A stretch of 64,000 nt of DNA from DASZRZ01 sp963732925 (GTDB lineage Bacteria > Acidobacteriota > Terriglobia > Terriglobales > Acidobacteriaceae), in the NCBI GenBank assembly GCA_963732925.1, contig CAVTBJ010000012.1, positions 831,352 through 895,351 on the forward strand. The letters run 5' to 3'. A program made the translations under genes and the position numbers. The notes under the pieces are model-generated. The model was not told the DNA's origin. It worked only from the letters and a program-made list of their open reading frames with translations, and did no database searches. This document shows positions 35,303-44,911 of this stretch, piece by piece. How positions within the stretch are numbered: the first letter of the stretch is position 1; each line of letters begins with the position of its first letter.

Positions 35303-36261
35303 GATTGCACCCCCACTTGCTCGCGGTCGGTCCGCTCGCCACCCGCCGAGGAGAGCCGTTCCAGAAAGTACTCTTCCAGAGAGCCCCGCACGGGAGTGAC
35401 GGAAATCAGGCGTCCACGAACCCGCCGGATGGCATCAAGGACGCTGTCCAACTGGCTGTCGAGCACTATGCCGCGCACCACCTGTCCACTGGTCCGGCAT
35501 TGGCATCCCATGCTGCGCAGGTCCGGAATCGCCTCTTCGCCCTCCCAGATGACTTCCACCCGCGCACTGGTTCGCGCGGTCAAATCCGCCACCACACCCA
35601 CGCCACGCAGTTCGCCCCCGGACAGCACGGCAACGCGATCGCAAAGAACCTCGGCATCCGCCAGGATGTGGGTGGAGAAAAAGACTGTCTTCCCTTCGTC
35701 CTTCAGGTTCTGAATGAGGTCGCGCACCTCGCGCCGACCCACCGGGTCCAGTCCAGACATAGGTTCATCGAGGAAAACAAGCCGTGGATTGTGAACGATG
35801 GCCTGCGCCAGCCCAACCCGTTGCAGCATGCCCTTGGAAAATTTGCGGAGCTGCAACCTGGCGCTGGTCGTGAGTCCAACCCGATCCAGCACGGCTTCAA
35901 TGCGCTTCTTGCGCTCGCGCGCGGGGATGCCCGACAGTTGCGCGTAGTAGTCCAGCAACTCGAAAGCCGTCAGGTAGTCATAGAAGTAAGGCTGCTCGGG
36001 CAAGAAACCGATCTGCGTTTTTACCCGCGGGTCCAGATAGTGCATGCCCAGAATCCGGGCGGAACCGCTGGTGGGAAACACCAGGCCCATGAGCAGCTTC
36101 AAAGTGGTTGTCTTGCCGGCGCCATTGGGTCCGAGATACCCGAACACCTGCCCTTCGGGGACCTCCAGGGTCAGCGGACGCAGCGCGCGTTTGGGCCTCT
36201 TACGCCAGAAGCCCACCGCATAGGTCTTTTCCAGCCCAAGAATCTCAATCGCAGTGGACAT
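35299..36261 (-). CDS. ABC transporter ATP-binding protein
   Basis: 320 aa. GYLGPNGAGKTTTLKLLMGL (Walker A), FSKGMLQRVGLAQAIVHNPR (signature) and LVFLDEPMSGLDP (Walker B) with the switch His in FFSTHILADAE. The extended C-terminal ~90 residues (ARVEVIWEGEEAIPDLRS) are typical of ATPases paired with ABC-2 permeases. It is the first gene of a long same-strand run that continues through the pilus operon. Confidence 0.92.
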   Translation of the reverse strand: MSTAIEILGLEKTYAVGFWRKRPKRALRPLTLEVPEGQVFGYLGPNGAGKTTTLKLLMGLVFPTSGSARILGMHYLDPRVKTQIGFLPEQPYFYDYLTAFELLDYYAQLSGIPARERKKRIEAVLDRVGLTTSARLQLRKFSKGMLQRVGLAQAIVHNPRLVFLDEPMSGLDPVGRREVRDLIQNLKDEGKTVFFSTHILADAEVLCDRVAVLSGGELRGVGVVADLTARTSARVEVIWEGEEAIPDLRSMGCQCRTSGQVVRGIVLDSQLDSVLDAIRRVRGRLISVTPVRGSLEEYFLERLSSAGGERTDREQVGVQS

Positions 36262-36280
36262 GATGCAACAGAATATCTTG

Positions 36281-36286
36281 ATTATA
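36281..36286 (-). promoter_or_regulatory. Possible -10 box for the ABC exporter genes
   Basis: TATAAT on the minus strand, 19 bases before the ATPase ATG, in an A/T-rich patch. No clear -35. A GAGCGG-GAA-CCGCTC palindrome at 36309-36323, between the divergent genes, could be an operator. Confidence 0.35.
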
Positions 36287-36358
36287 TTTGAGTTTCATCG
36301 AGCAGGACGAGCGGGAACCGCTCTTGCTACTTCCGTGCAAGGTTGCTAGGTTTTCGCT

Positions 36359-38169
36359 ATGGAAACCCCTTTGCCACCGGCCGCTTCGCGAGGGCTTGCC
36401 GCGCGGCAGCCGCAGAGAAGCGCCTCCGGACAGGCGATAACGAACTCGTTTCCTTTTTGGGGCCTTCCCCTGCTGGTGGCGGGCGTCACTTTCCTGACCT
36501 ACTCGGCAAGCCTGGGTTTCGGATTTGTATATGACGACCGGGTACAAATCCTGAACAATCCGTGGCTGGAATCCTGGAAGTACGTTGCCCGCTATTTTTC
36601 TGAGAGCAGCTCGGCCTTTACAGGGACTCCGGGAGGGGCGTTCTGGCGGCCTCTGTTTCTGCTCTGGATGCTGGCGAACCGTACCATCTTTGGGTTGCAG
36701 CCCTGGGGCTGGCATCTGACCACCGTGGTCCTGCATAGCATGGCCGCGGTTCTGGTTTACCTGCTCGCCCGGCGCATTCTGGGCGACCGTTTTCTGGCAG
36801 CCTTCGCCGCCTTGCTCTTCGGCGTTTATCCCACCACGATTGAAAGCGCCGCCTGGGTTGCCGGTGTCACGGACCCTCTCATGGCGGTCTTTCTGTTGTC
36901 TGCATTCCTGGTGTACCTGAAAGCGTGGGACCTGCAGTCGCGCCACGTCCGCGCTCTGTCCCTAGTGCTGTACGTACTCGCACTCATGTGCAAAGAGACT
37001 GCCGTGGTGTTGCCGCTGCTGGTGCTGGGACATGCCTGGCTCTACCGTGCGGAAGTTCCACAAGAAGTGGCTGGCGCGAACCGCAGCAGCGTCCGAACCG
37101 TGCTGCGGTCGTTTCTGCCGTATGCGGCATTTACGGGAATCTATCTGGTGGAGCGCGGACTGGTTTTGTCCACGGGAGAGCTTCCGCCGGCAGCTACCGG
37201 AACCAGAGCCATGCTGCTTACCTGGCCCAAGCTGCTCTGGTTCGATCTGCGCTTGCTGTTCCTGCCGAATCTGGTCAGCCCGCATTACAACCTGAGAGCG
37301 CAGCAGCAGTTTACAGTGTTGGGCGTGCTGGTTCCGGCAACGGCGTTGCTGGTTCTGTTCGCGGTCGTGGTGTGGGCTCTGCGGAAGGTTTCTCCGGAAT
37401 TGCGCCGTCAGCTCGGCTTCGCGCTGCTCTGGATCGTTGTGCCCGTTTTGCCGGCGATGTACATCCGCCCCATGGCATCGGGGGACTTCGCGCACATCCG
37501 CTACCTCTATCTCTCCACAATCGGGCTGGCTTTTCTGGCGGCAACCCTGATTGGGCGGATTCCGGAATGGAAAGATCGCATTCTGGACCGTCCCGGGCTG
37601 CAGGTTGCCATCGCCGCAGTGCTTCTGCTGGGAGCTGGCCTGTTGACGCTGAAGAACGAGCCCTACTGGCGCGACAATTTCACGCTGTTCGCTCACGCCG
37701 CCGAAGTTGCCCCCGGAATGCCCGCGCGCGGACCAATTACGCGGTCGAACTGGGACAACGCCGGCAGTTTGAGCAGTCGGTCGAGCAGTTCCAGAAGGCG
37801 CTCGAAATTGAACCGGACCTCTGGTATGCCAATGTGGACCTCGGCTACACCTACTACCTGATGGGCCGCTACGATGACGCCATCCACTGGATGAAGCGGG
37901 GGACGGAACTGAATTCCCGGGATGCCAACCAGTACACCTTTCTGGCGGCGGCGGAGGTCCGGGCGGGACGGCTGGACCAGGCAGCGCAGGCAATGCGGTC
38001 CGCGATCGAGCGTGCGCCCAGCGCTCCCTCCTATCACTACGCGCTGGGTTTGATTCTGGAAAAAGAAGGCAAGCCCCAGGAGGCGCGACAGGCCTTCCGC
38101 GAAGAACTCGAGGTTGATCCCGGCAATGCCTTGGCGCGGGCGAAGCTGGACGCGGGAAAAACCCAGTAG
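36359..38169 (+). CDS. Membrane glycosyltransferase with C-terminal TPR repeats (TMTC/PMT-like), one-base frameshift
   Basis: About 603 aa after repair. Many membrane helices in residues ~40-450; the early loop GFGFVYDDRVQILNNPWLES holds the acidic pair of GT-C glycosyltransferases, and GTPGGAFWRPLFLLWMLANR plus LLFGVYPTTIESAAWVAGVT follow the TMTC/O-mannosyltransferase pattern. The frame breaks near 37727 (one G missing in CCCCCGGAATG); the next frame supplies TPR units such as QFEQSVEQFQKALEIEPDLW, DAIHWMKRGTELNSRDANQY and APSAPSYHYALGLILEKEGK. Probable protein O-glycosylation at the outer face of the membrane. Located beside pilA, which could be a substrate (inference). Confidence 0.78.
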
Positions 38170-38282
38170 GGCAAAGCTGGGCTGTGGATCGAACCGGCAG
38201 TTTAAGGAGCCTGGTCGGGGAAGGATCGGTATCCATCAAGCTTCCAAAATCTGCAACAAACTTTTCTCAACAGCAAACCCTA

Positions 38283-38320
38283 CAAAAAAAGAAAAGGAGC
38301 AGCAGTTGCCTGCTGCTCCT
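38283..38320 (-). terminator. Strong rho-independent terminator after pilA
   Basis: Eleven-bp perfect stem AGGAGCAGCAG / CTGCTGCTCCT with a 4-base loop, followed on the minus strand by TTTTCTTTTTTT. It lies 38 bases past the pilA stop. Confidence 0.95.
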
Positions 38321-38357
38321 GGCTTGTACCCTCCCCCAGGTACTTGCCAAACCTAAC

Positions 38358-38852
38358 TTACTGCAGAGTGTTGGTGGTCGTAGGATCAGGACAAGGCGAA
38401 GAGATATCAGCAGCCGCATCGTAGCGGATGACGCCTGTCTGGTCGGAACAGAACGAGCGCTGGCCGGTCGTGCCACGGTTGTCCGGATTGGCAATTACGT
38501 CGTAAGTGACATTGGTGGTGCCAGTGCCAGCCGTCGTAAGGTTTCCGACCGCAAAGTTGTAACCGCTTTTCGAACCCGATGAAAGTACAGCGTCGATCAG
38601 GAGCGAGTTGGTCGGATCCGCCGAAGTTCCGGTGCCGCCCAACGAGGTCAGAGCAGTAAAGCCAACGCTGGGATAGGTGGAAGCGTAGGTGACTTCAGCT
38701 GTGTTGATGGTGCGAACCGAGCCCACCGCGGACGCCTCATTGGCGGCCATGCGCGAGCGCAGCAAGTTGGGAATCGCGATGGCTGCAATGATGAGAATGA
38801 TCGCAACCACGATCAGCAGTTCGATAAGTGAAAAACCCTTCTGTTTACGCAT
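38358..38852 (-). CDS. pilA: Type IV major pilin PilA
   Basis: 164 aa. Leader MRKQKG is cut before F in GFSLIELLIVVAIILIIAAI; Phe1 and Glu5 are present, followed by the AIPNLLRSRMAANEASAVGS spine. The C-terminal part is Thr/Ser/Gly-rich and has two cysteines (SFCSDQ and SSPCPDP) that could form the D-loop disulfide. AGGAAA lies upstream of the ATG at 38852, and a sigma-54 promoter about 75-90 bases upstream. It is monocistronic, bounded by a strong terminator, and separated from the pilB-pilC-pilMNO operon by the ABC and glycosyltransferase genes. Confidence 0.93.
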   Translation of the reverse strand: MRKQKGFSLIELLIVVAIILIIAAIAIPNLLRSRMAANEASAVGSVRTINTAEVTYASTYPSVGFTALTSLGGTGTSADPTNSLLIDAVLSSGSKSGYNFAVGNLTTAGTGTTNVTYDVIANPDNRGTTGQRSFCSDQTGVIRYDAAADISSPCPDPTTTNTLQ

Positions 38853-38927
38853 ATGTTTTGTTTCCTGCCCTTTCGGATGTCTTTCGCCTTGCCTCTTTTG
38901 GTTAGCGGTCAAGCTTGCCCTATCTAA

Positions 38928-38943
38928 TGCAACCGGCATGCCA
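38928..38943 (-). promoter_or_regulatory. Sigma-54 (-24/-12) promoter of pilA
   Basis: Minus-strand TGGCATGCCGGTTGCA: GG and GC separated by exactly 10 bases and matching TGGCAC-N5-TTGCA at nearly every conserved base. It predicts transcription start near 38917 and a ~65-base leader before the pilA ATG. RpoN with a PilR-type enhancer-binding protein controls pilA in many bacteria; no pilR/pilS is in the window. Confidence 0.8.
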
Positions 38944-38952
38944 ACCCGGAAC

Positions 38953-39380
38953 AAGCTGTCTCAGGTTGAACCTTTTCTGTCCGATGTTTTGTTTTTCGCA
39001 ACTTAGCCCCTGTTACCTGCACGGAGTTCGGTTTGCGCGTTGGCTTTTACCGGAACAAATTCTGGCAGTTGACGGAATTTGTCGCTGTCGGCGGACAAAA
39101 TTTGTTAATTCCGCCAGGTAACCACCCGCGCAGCCGTTGCCTCTCCCATTCTCGCGCCCCACGGCAGCCCGACGGCTATCCCCATCGAAAATTTCCCCAA
39201 AGGACATGTACTCGTGGGTATCCGTGCATTCCACCTTCGGCCCGTTCCGGAAATGCATGCACTGGGCAAGCCGAATGAAGGCTCGGGGGCCTGCGGAATG
39301 GGAAACGCACCGGGATCGGCAGGATTCGGTGCTGGCGGTAAGAATAGGAGCAGAACACAACCAAGTTCAGAAACCCGGAA
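38953..39380. other. Upstream region of pilA, no gene recognised
   Basis: About 430 bases between the pilA promoter and the end of the M16 peptidase gene. It is locally A/T-rich around 39050-39115, with related strings CAAATTTTGTCCG and CAAATTCCGTCAA on the minus strand, a position suited to activator-binding sites for the sigma-54 promoter. No convincing reading frame. Confidence 0.5.
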
Positions 39381-40656
39381 TCAGCAAGTCAACTGATCCC
39401 TCGAAATCTTCATGCCGTTCAGATTGCCCAGGACCGTCACCGCCAGCGACTCGCGGCGGAAGAACTCATTTGCGGTTTGCATCAGCTCTTCCTGGCTTAC
39501 AGCTTCGATCCGCTCGATAATTTCATTTTGACTCAAAAAGCGGTCGAAGTACATCTCCTGCCGCGCCAGATTCGACATGCGCGACATCGACGATTCCAAA
39601 CTCAACATCAGGCTGCCCTTGAGCTGGTCCTTCGAGCGCCGGAGCTCCTCTGCCGGTACGGCCTCCGTCTTCAGCTTGGCAAATTCCGCCACGATGGACT
39701 GCACTACCTTGGGGGCCGTTTCCCGCGAGGTGCCGGCATACACCGAAAGGCACCCGGTGTCGCGGTAGGGATTCAGTTCGCTGTAGATGGCGTATGCCAG
39801 ACCCTGGCGTTCGCGGATGTTCTGGAACAACCGCGAGCTCATGCCCCCGCCCAACAGTGTGCTCAGAATAAACGAACTGTAGCGGTGCTCGTGCGATATG
39901 GAATGAGAAGGCACACCCACGCAGATCTGCACCTGCTCCAGGGCTTTCTTGTTCCGCATGACAATGCGGGGATGAATCTTGGGCGGAGCCTGCTGGAAGC
40001 CGTTTTTCCCCTGCGGCAGCTCCGAAAAGCGTTTGGCCACCAGCTGCACAAAATCTTCGTGCTTCAGGTTGCCGGCGGCCGAAATGATCATGTTGTTGGG
40101 AATGAAGAATCGGGACCAGTAACGCTGCAGAATCTCTTGCTCGAAGCGGCGTACGGTCTCCTTGGTTCCCAGGATGGGCTTGCCTAGCGGATGGTCCTTC
40201 CAGAAGTTCTGGGTGAAGATCTCGTGGACGAGATAATCGGGGTTGTCCTCGTCCATTTTGATTTCTTCCAGGATCACGCCGCGTTCCCGGCTGATGTCCT
40301 CGGTGCTGAACACCGGGTTCAAAACCAGGTCGCTCAAAATGTCGAGGGAAAGGGGAACATGCTCATCCAGTACTTTAATGTCGAAGGAGATGCATTCCTT
40401 GGCGGTGAAAGCGTCCATGTTCCCGCCAATCGAGTCAACCTGGCGCGCAATTTCTTCAGCCGTGCGGCTATGGTGTCCCTTTGAACACCATGTGCTCAAT
40501 GAAATGGGAGATGCCGTTAAATTCGGCTTCCTCATAGCGGGAGCCGGTCTTGATCCACACCCCCAGGGACACTGAGCGGACGTAGGGCATCTCCTCGGTC
40601 AGAACAATCAGACCGTTGGGCAAAACTTCCCGGCGGACGTTGCGGAGTTCTTCCAT
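39381..40656 (-). CDS. M16 family zinc peptidase (processing-protease-like), one-base frameshift
   Basis: Insulinase-type metallopeptidase of about 420 aa. The zinc motif is in FNGISHFIEHMVFKGT (HxxEH), preceded by PNGLIVLTEEMPYVRSVSLG. The frame then stops; continuation in the next frame (SRTAEEIARQVDSIGGNMDA, then TAKECISF with the third zinc ligand region downstream, RERGVILEEIKM) runs to 39381. One surplus C in GGGACACCATAGC near 40482 explains it. The C-terminal half shows SSRLFQNIRERQGLAYAIYS, the Arg/Tyr substrate motif. The start could be ATG 40656 or TTG 40671. Bacterial members degrade or process peptides. Confidence 0.85.
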
Positions 40657-40671
40657 TTCCCTGCTTGCCAA

Positions 40672-40974
40672 CTCTCACGTTGCTAGATGCCGGGGGCTGG
40701 CCCGCCGACACCCTTTTATTGTGACACATGCCTGTTATTCTGAAATTCGTAAACTTAAGTAGCGTTTTTTCAATACCTTGACTAGATCTATTTTCATGTT
40801 TCCCCGGATTGCGGTTTGTTTCCCAGAGCAATCGCTGCTCCCCCCCGGGCCGCCGCTCTGCCGGGGCGTCCGAGGGCGGGACTTGTGGCCTCGGCATGCT
40901 TCAGGCAAAGTCATACTGGTAGGGGCTTCCGCCAGCGGGTCTCCAATCGAATCCGGGGAAGTGCCCTTCGAGCC
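40672..40974. other. Divergent spacer between M16 and rlmN
   Basis: 303 bases, no gene. It contains an A/T-rich core (about 40718-40800) where promoters for both divergent genes would lie, including TTGAAA on the minus strand and TTGACT on the plus strand, but neither has a convincing partner box. Confidence 0.4.
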
Positions 40975-42128
40975 ATGAAGCTGTGTGCCAAAAAGAACCT
41001 GCTAGGTATTGATCTCCAAGAGCTTACGGAGATCGCGCAAGCGCACGGCCAGCCCCCTTACCGGGGGCGTCAGTTGTTCGACGCTGTTTACCGGCAGCGG
41101 ATCTCAGACTTGCATGAGATCACGACCTTGCCTCTCGGATTCCGCGAGCAATTGGGCGAGCAATTTTGTCTTGCCGTGCCGGTCATTGACGCCAAATTTC
41201 AGTCCTCCGACGGTACGGTGCGTTATCTGCTTCGCCTGCAAGACGGCCAGTCGGTGGAGGCCGTTTGGATGCCCGAGGGAGACGATGGGGAAAGCGGCGA
41301 TGGCAGCCAGGCCGGAGAAGAAGAGGCCAGTGGGGAAGCTGCCGATGAGAAAGCGCCGGGGCAGCGTCCGGGGTGGCGGCGCGGCAACTCATCTGCATCT
41401 CCAGCCAGGCCGGCTGTGCCGTAAACTGCCAGTTCTGCCTTACCGCGCGGCTGGGGCTGTTGCGCAATCTGAGTCCCGGCGAAATCGTCGGACAGGTACT
41501 GCTGATCCTGACGGACCAGCGGGTCTCGCCGCCGCTGGACCGGGTGAATCTGGTCTTCATGGGACAAGGCGAGCCCTTCCATAACTACGACCATTTCATG
41601 GCAGCGGTGCGGCTCCTGGTGGAAGGCCTTGGCATTCCCGAACTGCGGATGACCGTTTCCACCGCTGGGATTGTGCCCAGGATTTACGACTTCGGCAAAG
41701 AACAGGTGCGGCCGAAGCTGGCAATTTCTCTCAATGCCTCTCACGATGAGCAACGCTCGCTGCTCATGCCGCTCAACCGCAAGTGGGACATTGCCGAGGT
41801 AATGGAAGCTGCGCGGCAGTTTCCTCTGCGCGCCCGCGAGCGCCTGACCTTCGAGTACGTGCTGCTCGGTGGCAGCAACGATTCGATCCGCGACGCCCAG
41901 CGCGTGGCTCGCCTGCTCAAAGGACTGCCCGCCAAGGTCAACCTGATTGCCTGGAACCCCGGCCCGGAGGTCCCGTTTGAGACCCCGGGGCAGAAAAGCA
42001 TTCTGGCGTTTCAACAGGTTTTGATCCGAGCCGGCATTCCCACGTTCATTCGCCGCCCGCGCGGGCGCGACATTTTTGCTGCCTGCGGACAGCTCAAGCA
42101 GACCATGGGATTGACCCCGCCGGCTTAA
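40975..42128 (+). CDS. rlmN: Dual-specificity 23S rRNA/tRNA methyltransferase RlmN, one-base frameshift and acidic insert
   Basis: Radical-SAM enzyme that methylates A2503 of 23S rRNA (and A37 of some tRNAs). N-terminal domain: GQPPYRGRQLFDAVYRQRIS, DLHEITTLP, DGTVRYLLRLQDGQSVEAVW. Radical-SAM site: CAVNCQFC in SSQAGCAVNCQFCLTARLG, then FMGQGEPFHNYD and LAISLNASHDEQRSLLMPLN. Between them sits a ~35-residue acidic insert (GDDGESGDGSQAGEEEASGE...) where RlmN normally has only a few residues. The frame shifts by one base near 41375-41390, directly after the insert. Total about 384 aa. The last Cys (FAACGQL) is the catalytic methyl-carrying-site region. Confidence 0.87.
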
Positions 42129-42246
42129 GCGTTCGCGGCCAGGAAAATCTCGGAGCCGCCCGCCCGCGGCGGACGTTTCAAGACCGTATCTTCCAGACGC
42201 CCGAGGTTTTTTGCGCTCCTCTCCTGGTTCGTGCTTTGATTCTGGT

Positions 42247-42777
42247 GTGGCCCGCCCAACGAAATCGCAGGACCGTGAACCGGAGAAACCGGCCGCATTC
42301 CACCTGCGGGAGTACCGTTCCGCAGATTTGCCACGTCTGTCGGAAATTGACCAGCAGTGTTTTCCCGCGGGAATTGCCTATGACCGCAGGGAACTCGGTG
42401 CCTACATAAGTCGCGCCGGGGCGCTGACGCTGGTGGCGGAAGCTGCTTCTACCGGCCCCGATCCCGGGGAAGCCCCCGCTTCCGCGCGGGTGCGCGGCTT
42501 TATCGTGGCTCACAAGCTACAACGTGGTATCGGCCACATCATCACCATCGACGTGTTACCGCCGGTGCGGCGTTCCGGACTTGGTTCCCAGCTCATGACT
42601 GAGGTCGAACGCAGGCTCGAGGCCGATGGGTGCCATGCGGTTTTGTTGGAGGTTGCCGTCAATAACCTTGCGGCCATTCAGTTTTACAAGCGCCACGGCT
42701 ACTTCGTGCTGAAAACGATTCCTCGCTACTACCAGGGAGAGCTCGACGCCTTACTCATGGCCAAGCGCCTGGAATAG
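42247..42777 (+). CDS. GNAT N-acetyltransferase (RimI-like)
   Basis: 176 aa from a GTG start (a TTG 36 bases upstream is possible). GNAT features: FHLREYRSADLPRLSEIDQQ at the start, ITIDVLPPVRRSGLGSQLMT (acetyl-CoA loop V/RxxGxG/A), LEVAVNNLAAIQFYKRHGYF. This layout is closest to ribosomal-protein alanine acetyltransferases. A short Pro/Ala-rich loop (TGPDPGEAPASARVRG) interrupts the central strands. Confidence 0.82.
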   Translation: MARPTKSQDREPEKPAAFHLREYRSADLPRLSEIDQQCFPAGIAYDRRELGAYISRAGALTLVAEAASTGPDPGEAPASARVRGFIVAHKLQRGIGHIITIDVLPPVRRSGLGSQLMTEVERRLEADGCHAVLLEVAVNNLAAIQFYKRHGYFVLKTIPRYYQGELDALLMAKRLE

Positions 42778-42817
42778 CGGGTAGGGACCGTTTGCTGGGG
42801 AACGATCGGACCGGACT

Positions 42818-44571
42818 TCAGCCTTGCTCTGAACCCTCTTCCCCGCGAAGCTGCAACGCCTGCAGAAGGTCTGTTTTGGTCACAATTCCCTCCAACTCGC
42901 CTTCCCGAGAGGTGACCAGAATCACCGACTGCCCGCGTTCCCCCAGAAGCAGGCGCAGGGCTTCCATGGCGTCGCCCTCAGGCGGGACCTGGATCATCCT
43001 GCCCTCGGCGATCTCCACGACCTTGGTCTCGTTCCACTTTCCAGCGGCCACGCGCGTCAGCGACGTAGAAGAAATGGTCCCGACAATCCGCTGGTCGTCC
43101 AGCACGGGAAAGGTGCTGTGACGGGAATGCGATGCGATGCCGTCGGCGAATTCGTGCAAACTCGAGGCTCCTTGAACGGAGACAACGCGCGTTTGCATGA
43201 TTTCCCTAACCCGGATGCCTCGCAGTTCCTGCACTCTGGGGCCCTCATGCAGGCGCTGGTCGCCGGAAACGGAAGCATCCCCGGAAACGGCATAGGCCAC
43301 CGCCGAGCCCAACAGCGCCGGGATGATGAAGGCATGTCCGCCGGTGGCTTCCGCCACGAAGGTGACCGCGGCCAGCGGCGTCTTATAGCCAGCGGCAATA
43401 AACGAAGCCATGCCGACCGCTGCATAGAGTTCCACCGGCGAGCCGGGTACGACCAGTTGTGCGAAGGCGCTCCCGAAGCTCCCCCGCTAAGAAACAGCGG
43501 CACGAACATGGCGCTGACGCCGCCGGAAGCAAGCGAGAACAACGTTGCTCCCAGTTTCACGATGCCGAACACGATCAGTTCCCATGCCGTACGATGCCCG
43601 GCCAGAATGGCGCCGACCGCCTCATAGTTGGGACCGATGGGAATGAGCGATTCGTGGAAGACCAGAACAAACCCCAGCCCGCACAACCCGGTGAGCAGGC
43701 CACCCAACGCGAGTTTGATCCAGTGTGGAACGCCCCAGCCCACCACAAATTCGCGGGCGCGCCGGAAGGTGATCGCAAAAGTCATGGCGATCAACCCGAT
43801 CACGGCTCCCAATAGCGCGCACCAGATAAGATCCCGGCCGGTGAAGGACTGCGTGGTCTCAAAATCAAAGACAGGCGCAGCTCCCAGAAAAAACGCCAGG
43901 GTAATGTACGAGACGACCGAGGAAATCAGCGATGGCAGCAGTGCCTCGTGCGCGAGATCGTCCTTATAGGGCATTTCCAGGGCGAACACCAGACCGGTCA
44001 AGGGTGCGCGGAATACCGCCGCCATGCCCGCTGCCGCGCCGCTGATGAGCATAATGCGCCGGTCGCGTGGTTGCAGATGGAATCGCCGCAGCTTTGCCCA
44101 CAACCAGGACCCAATGGCGCCCCCGCCATAAATGCTGGGACCCTCCAGGGCCGCACTGCCACCAAAGCCCACCGTTGTGATGGCGGCCAGAAGCTTGGGG
44201 AAAAATGGCCGCATGTCGACGTTGCCCTGGTGGGCGTGATAGGAGCGGACGATCTCTTCGGTGGAGTGCTCATCGGGATCGGGCGTCAGAAACTGCATGA
44301 TCAGCCCGGTCGCCACAAACCCCAAGACAACACCCGGAACAATGGCCCAGTGGTGGCGCAGATAATAGTTGAGCAGGGCCGGCCACAACTCCTGCAGGAT
44401 AATTACGGCGATGGCGGTAATTGCCAGGCCCGTGACCACGCCGATGATGGGAGAAATCAGCAGCCACTTATGGAGATCGCGCGTGTAGGTGGCGCTCAGG
44501 TCCTGGTGAACCCGAGGCAGGTACTTGCGCAGCTTTGGATACTTCCAGGCCCTCTTCGTGTTCTTCCGCAT
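42818..44571 (-). CDS. ClC-type chloride channel/antiporter with CBS domains, one-base frameshift
   Basis: About 584 aa after repair. ClC core with ten or more helices; the first selectivity region is GFGGSAALEGPSIYGGGAIG, retaining the gating Glu in EGP. ISGAAAGMAAVFRAPLTGLV and SLASGGVSAMFVPLFLSGG follow. Right after this the frame breaks near 43487; adding one G to the run of five gives GGSFGSAFAQLVVPGSPVEL and the rest. The C-terminus has two CBS motifs (MQTRVVSVQGASSLHEFADG and SVILVTSREGELEGIVTKTD), which bind nucleotides in the family. Likely a homopolymer error. Confidence 0.88.
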
Positions 44572-44698
44572 GAGTTGTCTGTTGTCCTCTCCCTGGGTGC
44601 GCTCGTGAACGCCGATGGCGCTTCGTGCCTATGCGTCCGCCGCCATTCAACTGCTGCTCCAGCCATATGGGCCGGCAATCCGGAGACCTGCTGTTGGC

Positions 44699-44740
44699 AG
44701 TTTAGTTTTTGCTCAAGAAAGTTTAGTTTTTGCTCAAGAA
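44699..44740. repeat. Perfect 21-base tandem duplication in the 340-base gap 44572-44911
   Basis: Units 44699-44719 and 44720-44740 are identical and A/T-rich (each contains TTTAGTTTTTGCTCAAGAA). The surrounding gap, between the ClC gene (-) and the HyuA-like gene (+), shows no gene. The repeat could mark replication slippage or paired binding sites near the divergent promoters. Confidence 0.75.
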
Positions 44741-44911
44741 AAGGAAATCCGCCTGATGCTTTGTTTGCCCCCGCGCCAGCACGAAAAAGATCGCGTGACG
44801 ATCTAACTCGCGATTATCGCATCCCGGCAAAACTTCCACCAGATCGAGTACCCTTGTCCCCGTCGTGCATGCTGCTACAATCCTCGGTTTCCGACAGCGA
44901 GCATCGCCGCC

